A stretch of 9,303 bases of DNA, taken from NCBI GenBank assembly GCA_945988865.1, contig CAMFTQ010000018.1:1-9303 (forward strand), written 5' to 3'. Position numbers and translations under genes: made by a program. The notes under the pieces were generated by a model. That model saw only the letters and a list, made by a program, of their open reading frames with translations, was not told the origin of the DNA and made no database searches. This document shows, one piece after another, positions 6,562 to 9,303 of this stretch. This stretch comes from an uncultured Anaeromassilibacillus sp. Its GTDB lineage: Bacteria > Bacillota > Clostridia > Oscillospirales > Acutalibacteraceae. Positions within the stretch are counted from its first letter, which is position 1, and every line of letters starts with the position of its first letter.

Positions 6562-8347
6562 CATCAACCACCATATAAATATGCAAAATATATTCTTCCG
6601 ACTCAACCGAGTCCACAAGGGTGAGCTTTTTATTATACCTATCCTTGAGTGTTTTTGTCATACCGACTCTTAACGGACTTAAGGTCGCAAAATACACATC
6701 GCAATCATCGCTTGTCAAACCGTCAGCTGACGAGGTAAATCCAAATCGGGCGTTCCTCTGATAATATGTCGGTGATGTGCAGTTCCACGAGCCGAGAGAA
6801 TCGTAATTAAGCACCTCTGCTTCGCTGTAGGTCTGGAAAACATATCCGGTACTTGCGATAAAATCATTGGAATCGTAAAAGAAAAACGATTCGGGGTGAA
6901 GCCTTGCGTAATTTCTGAGCGTGTCAATTCGGTAATTATATGTTACTGTCACAGATTGATATTTATCCTTTAGAGCTGTGTTCAGACAGATAATACCAGA
7001 ATAAACTACAGTTACTACCGAAAGCAGAATCAGAACAACCGAAACAAGCCTTTTCTTTTTAAGCCATAATTCAGAGCAATATTCTCTGATAGATTTTTTA
7101 CGCACTCTGAGCATATCAACCGTTATAAGGCAACCCAAAACACCGGCTGAGAGCAACAGCATATCTACAATTCTGATAATCAGCCTACCGCAAAAGGCAA
7201 GATAGACGGATTCAAGCACAATCCCTGCAACAGTTGCGGGGAATATTATATTGAGCTTTTTATTTTTTACGGATAATATCAGCACGACAGCCAGCAGGAT
7301 AAACACGAACATCACAGAGTATTTCATTACCTCGTCATTACTGTCAAGCCAATATTCAATCGTTTCCTCAAAAGCTGATTTTATTCTTTCAAAAATGCTT
7401 CCCGACTCTGTGCGAAGCTGCTGTATGTAATCGCCTATAGACTCAAGCGTTTCGGTATCTACAGAATCGTCTAAATCAAGATACCTTGACGCAAGAGTGC
7501 GAAAGGCAACCTCGCTGATACCGTTTTCCACATAGAAGGGCATATTATCGTAATATGGCGGAATACTGCCGTAGTCATAAACACTTGAACGAGCAATATT
7601 GAAGCTTTTAAAATCCTGATATTCCTCGCTTTGGTTCCACACAAGGTAATCAACAGCAAACACACAGCCACAAAGCACCAGCGTTGCAAGACAAACCGAA
7701 GCAAAGGACTTCCATATTTTTGTTCCTTTTTCGCTAAATATCCTTACAACAATAATCAGAGCTATAACAGGCAACAGCAGATAGAACGCCTTGGAGCGTA
7801 TTGAAAAGGAAAGTACAGCGCAGATTGATGCGAATATAATGTGAACTTTGTTTTTTTGCGCAGGCATTTCATAAAGTAAAGTAATTGCACCTGCTCCCAT
7901 AAACGCCGAGGTCAATGTGAACTGTGGCATACAGATATATTTCCTGATCAAAAACAAAAATGCCAGCACATATAAGCACACGCCCAAAATCGTATAATTT
8001 TTTAAATATGCCTTTTTAACAATGTAATAGCAGAAAATGCAGCTCGGCACAAACATACATATCATTGTAAAAAGTCCGTACCACGGAATCTGTGCAGTAA
8101 TGCTGTATAAGCCTGAAAGCATAAACCCGATTGGATAACGCATAAATACTATATCTGCGCTCGGTGTTCCCGTATAAGCTCCTGACGCAATCGTCATCAT
8201 ACGATAGTCATCGTTTGTGTACCACGAAGGCGGATAAATTGCTATAACTAAAAGGAAAGAAAGCAAATTGAAAACTACTGAAAACAGCAGAATTAATCTT
8301 ATTGAATTTTTCTGATTACGGTTCTGTTGTATATTCAGCAAGCTCAA
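6554..8347 (-). CDS. Large polytopic membrane protein, putative GT-C-type glycosyltransferase
   Basis: About 597 residues with roughly 11-12 predicted membrane helices: one near 18-37, a cluster from about 71 to 233, three from about 342 to 411, and one at about 434-455. The first external loop carries YPPSWYTNDDYRMM with an Asp-Asp pair (D46, D47). GT-C enzymes place their catalytic acid in that loop. A polar segment of about 100 residues (238-340) and a C-terminal domain of about 140 residues (from 458) appear to lie outside. The C-terminal domain contains FFFYDSNDFIAS and VLNYDSLGSWNCTSPTY. I do not recognise a named family, so glycosyl transfer from a polyprenyl-linked donor is inferred from topology, the DD motif and the adjacent GtrB-like and SMR-like genes. 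The best start is TTG (8347-8345), with AGGAAGG (8362-8356) 8 nt upstream; a GTG at 8356 lies too close to that site. Either start overlaps the surface-protein gene. Confidence 0.7.
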   Translation of the reverse strand: MSLLNIQQNRNQKNSIRLILLFSVVFNLLSFLLVIAIYPPSWYTNDDYRMMTIASGAYTGTPSADIVFMRYPIGFMLSGLYSITAQIPWYGLFTMICMFVPSCIFCYYIVKKAYLKNYTILGVCLYVLAFLFLIRKYICMPQFTLTSAFMGAGAITLLYEMPAQKNKVHIIFASICAVLSFSIRSKAFYLLLPVIALIIVVRIFSEKGTKIWKSFASVCLATLVLCGCVFAVDYLVWNQSEEYQDFKSFNIARSSVYDYGSIPPYYDNMPFYVENGISEVAFRTLASRYLDLDDSVDTETLESIGDYIQQLRTESGSIFERIKSAFEETIEYWLDSNDEVMKYSVMFVFILLAVVLILSVKNKKLNIIFPATVAGIVLESVYLAFCGRLIIRIVDMLLLSAGVLGCLITVDMLRVRKKSIREYCSELWLKKKRLVSVVLILLSVVTVVYSGIICLNTALKDKYQSVTVTYNYRIDTLRNYARLHPESFFFYDSNDFIASTGYVFQTYSEAEVLNYDSLGSWNCTSPTYYQRNARFGFTSSADGLTSDDCDVYFATLSPLRVGMTKTLKDRYNKKLTLVDSVESEEYILHIYMVVDDD

Positions 8348-9303
8348 TAGTCGCACCTTCCTTTTTAATGTATTTGTAATTTTTAATATTCTTCTGTTTT
8401 CTGCGCTTTGCGCTTCTAATGAGCAAAGCTGCAGCTAAGCCGATAATAATGCCTGAAAACAGAGCGAAAAACGTATATGCAATCAGCTCTAAATCAGTAT
8501 GCTTTTTCGTGAACATTGCGGATTGATATTGACATCTCAGTGTATAATAGCTGCTTGCGTCGTATTTTTCAGACGTTACAACTATTGTTATATAAACAGG
8601 CTCGTCAGTCCTCATAGCCGTGTTTCCGATAACCTGTGCCACGTTACTTCTGTCAGCAGGATACGCCTGAATATCGAGCTTATCTATAGACGCAGGTACA
8701 ATAACATCGTAAAATGACTGTTTTTGTTTGAATACAGGCATTTCAACTGAACCGCCGTTGATTTTTATGCTTGCAAGCAACGCTTTTTCATCAATAGCCG
8801 ATACCGTTGATGATTTTCTGTATAATCTGAGCTTGTAATTTTTGATTGTTCCGTCAGCTTCACATACCTTGAGATTGTAATCTGTGCGTTTTCCCTCGGG
8901 AAGAGTGCCGTCATCATTAAGCTCACTAATACATTCAACCTCAACAACAGCGTCCTTGTTTGCGGTTTTCCAGTTGACTTTTGCCGCTTCAAAGGTGTCA
9001 ATATTGTTTTGAAGTATCGCATAGTAGGTGGTGTAGAACTTATCAAACTGCGGAGAAAATATACCGTTTTCAACATCAAGATATGTCAGTCCTATTGTAT
9101 CAAAGAAAATATTAAGCGTGTATTTTTCGTCACTGTACTCGCCGTTTGGGTCAGTTACCTTGATGCTTACAACATTGTCGCTTGTCTTTGAAAGCGTTTT
9201 GTGACCATACATTGAATATTCAAAGCGTTTGTCATTAAGCTCAACAGTTACACTTAGGTTCTCTTGAAATTCCTTGAGGTAAACACTGTATATGTAATTT
9301 CCT
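8316..9303 (-). CDS. Membrane-anchored surface protein with cadherin-like beta-sandwich repeats (partial, C-terminal part)
   Basis: The frame is open to the right edge, so the true start lies outside; an internal ATG at 9212 is not the start, because 30 in-frame codons precede it. About 328 residues are visible. They hold the end of one and then two further cadherin-like beta-sandwich units. Each ends in a Y-x-L pattern (EKYTLNIFF, KNYKLRLYR, SYYTLRCQY); the last unit begins LLASIKINGGSVEMPVF and continues YDVIVPASIDKLDIQAYP. Then come one membrane helix (about visible residues 271-295, YTFFALFSGIIIGLAAALL), the basic stop-transfer stretch KRRKQK and a short cytoplasmic tail. The repeats should therefore be outside the cell, without LPXTG sorting. 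It is the first visible gene of the operon and overlaps the putative GT-C gene by about 32 nt. Its role is unknown; serving as glycan acceptor, wall-binding partner or scaffold for the glycosylation enzymes is inference. Confidence 0.8.
   Translation of the reverse strand, partial: GNYIYSVYLKEFQENLSVTVELNDKRFEYSMYGHKTLSKTSDNVVSIKVTDPNGEYSDEKYTLNIFFDTIGLTYLDVENGIFSPQFDKFYTTYYAILQNNIDTFEAAKVNWKTANKDAVVEVECISELNDDGTLPEGKRTDYNLKVCEADGTIKNYKLRLYRKSSTVSAIDEKALLASIKINGGSVEMPVFKQKQSFYDVIVPASIDKLDIQAYPADRSNVAQVIGNTAMRTDEPVYITIVVTSEKYDASSYYTLRCQYQSAMFTKKHTDLELIAYTFFALFSGIIIGLAAALLIRSAKRRKQKNIKNYKYIKKEGATIELAEYTTEP

Noticed and set aside
6562..6618. N-terminal extension of the GT2 glycosyltransferase from 6618
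   Set aside because: The extra residues lie inside the preceding gene, do not fit the GT2 N-terminus (which begins at MTKISVVIP) and have no good ribosome-binding site.
1850..8347. Literal aminoarabinose (Arn) operon
   Set aside because: The aminotransferase has WecE/RffA signatures rather than ArnB ones, the fused enzyme has an ATP-grasp domain instead of a formyltransferase, and no other sign of an outer membrane is seen. Only the pathway logic is similar.
8765..9079. Minus-strand 104-codon frame inside the surface-protein gene
   Set aside because: It is in another frame of a clear beta-sandwich repeat gene and shows no domain or start signal.
1..9303. tRNA or rRNA genes, CRISPR array, insertion sequence or integrase
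   Set aside because: No cloverleaf, regularly spaced repeats, transposase motifs or terminal inverted repeats were seen on either strand.

Overview
This window looks like chromosomal DNA from a low-to-moderate GC Gram-positive member of the Clostridia, possibly Ruminococcaceae/Oscillospiraceae. The basis is AT-rich intergenic DNA, strong Shine-Dalgarno sites, tightly overlapping genes, and a membrane-anchored surface protein with cadherin-like sandwich repeats. The genus is inference.

Left part (1-1850). The N-terminal part of a zinc-ribbon protein reads leftward off the edge. A 191-bp spacer with divergent promoter candidates follows. Next is a rightward RNA m5U methyltransferase of the RlmC/RlmD/TrmA family that lacks a TRAM domain. 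Beyond it lie a strong 15-bp stem-loop and a short, start-less coding remnant on the minus strand.

Right part (1850-9303). Seven minus-strand genes form one tightly packed unit, read from right to left: (1) the C-terminal part of a cadherin-like surface protein with one transmembrane anchor; (2) a large polytopic membrane protein resembling a GT-C glycosyltransferase; (3) a GtrB/ArnC/CsbB-type polyprenyl-phosphate glycosyltransferase; (4) a two-domain ATP-grasp plus extended-SDR fusion; (5) a WecE/RffA-type aminotransferase, expected to make dTDP-4-amino-4,6-dideoxy-galactose (Fuc4N); (6, 7) two small four-helix EmrE/ArnE/ArnF-like membrane proteins. Genes overlap or are separated by 2-4 nt. 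Three junctions use the same 8-nt stop/start overlap of the form RTGANTAA.

How they may work together (inference): the set has the same logic as the Gram-negative Arn pathway for lipid A modification. It has an aminotransferase, a bifunctional enzyme ending in an SDR, a polyprenyl-phosphate sugar transferase, a paired SMR flippase and a GT-C transferase. Here the aminotransferase is of the Fuc4N type, and an ATP-grasp domain stands where ArnA has its formyltransferase. A plausible reading is a Gram-positive pathway that builds an amino sugar, possibly ligates a small acid to it, loads it on undecaprenyl phosphate, flips it, and transfers it to a cell-surface glycan or protein. The coupled cadherin-like protein would be a candidate acceptor or scaffold. 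This cassette is the most interesting object in the window.
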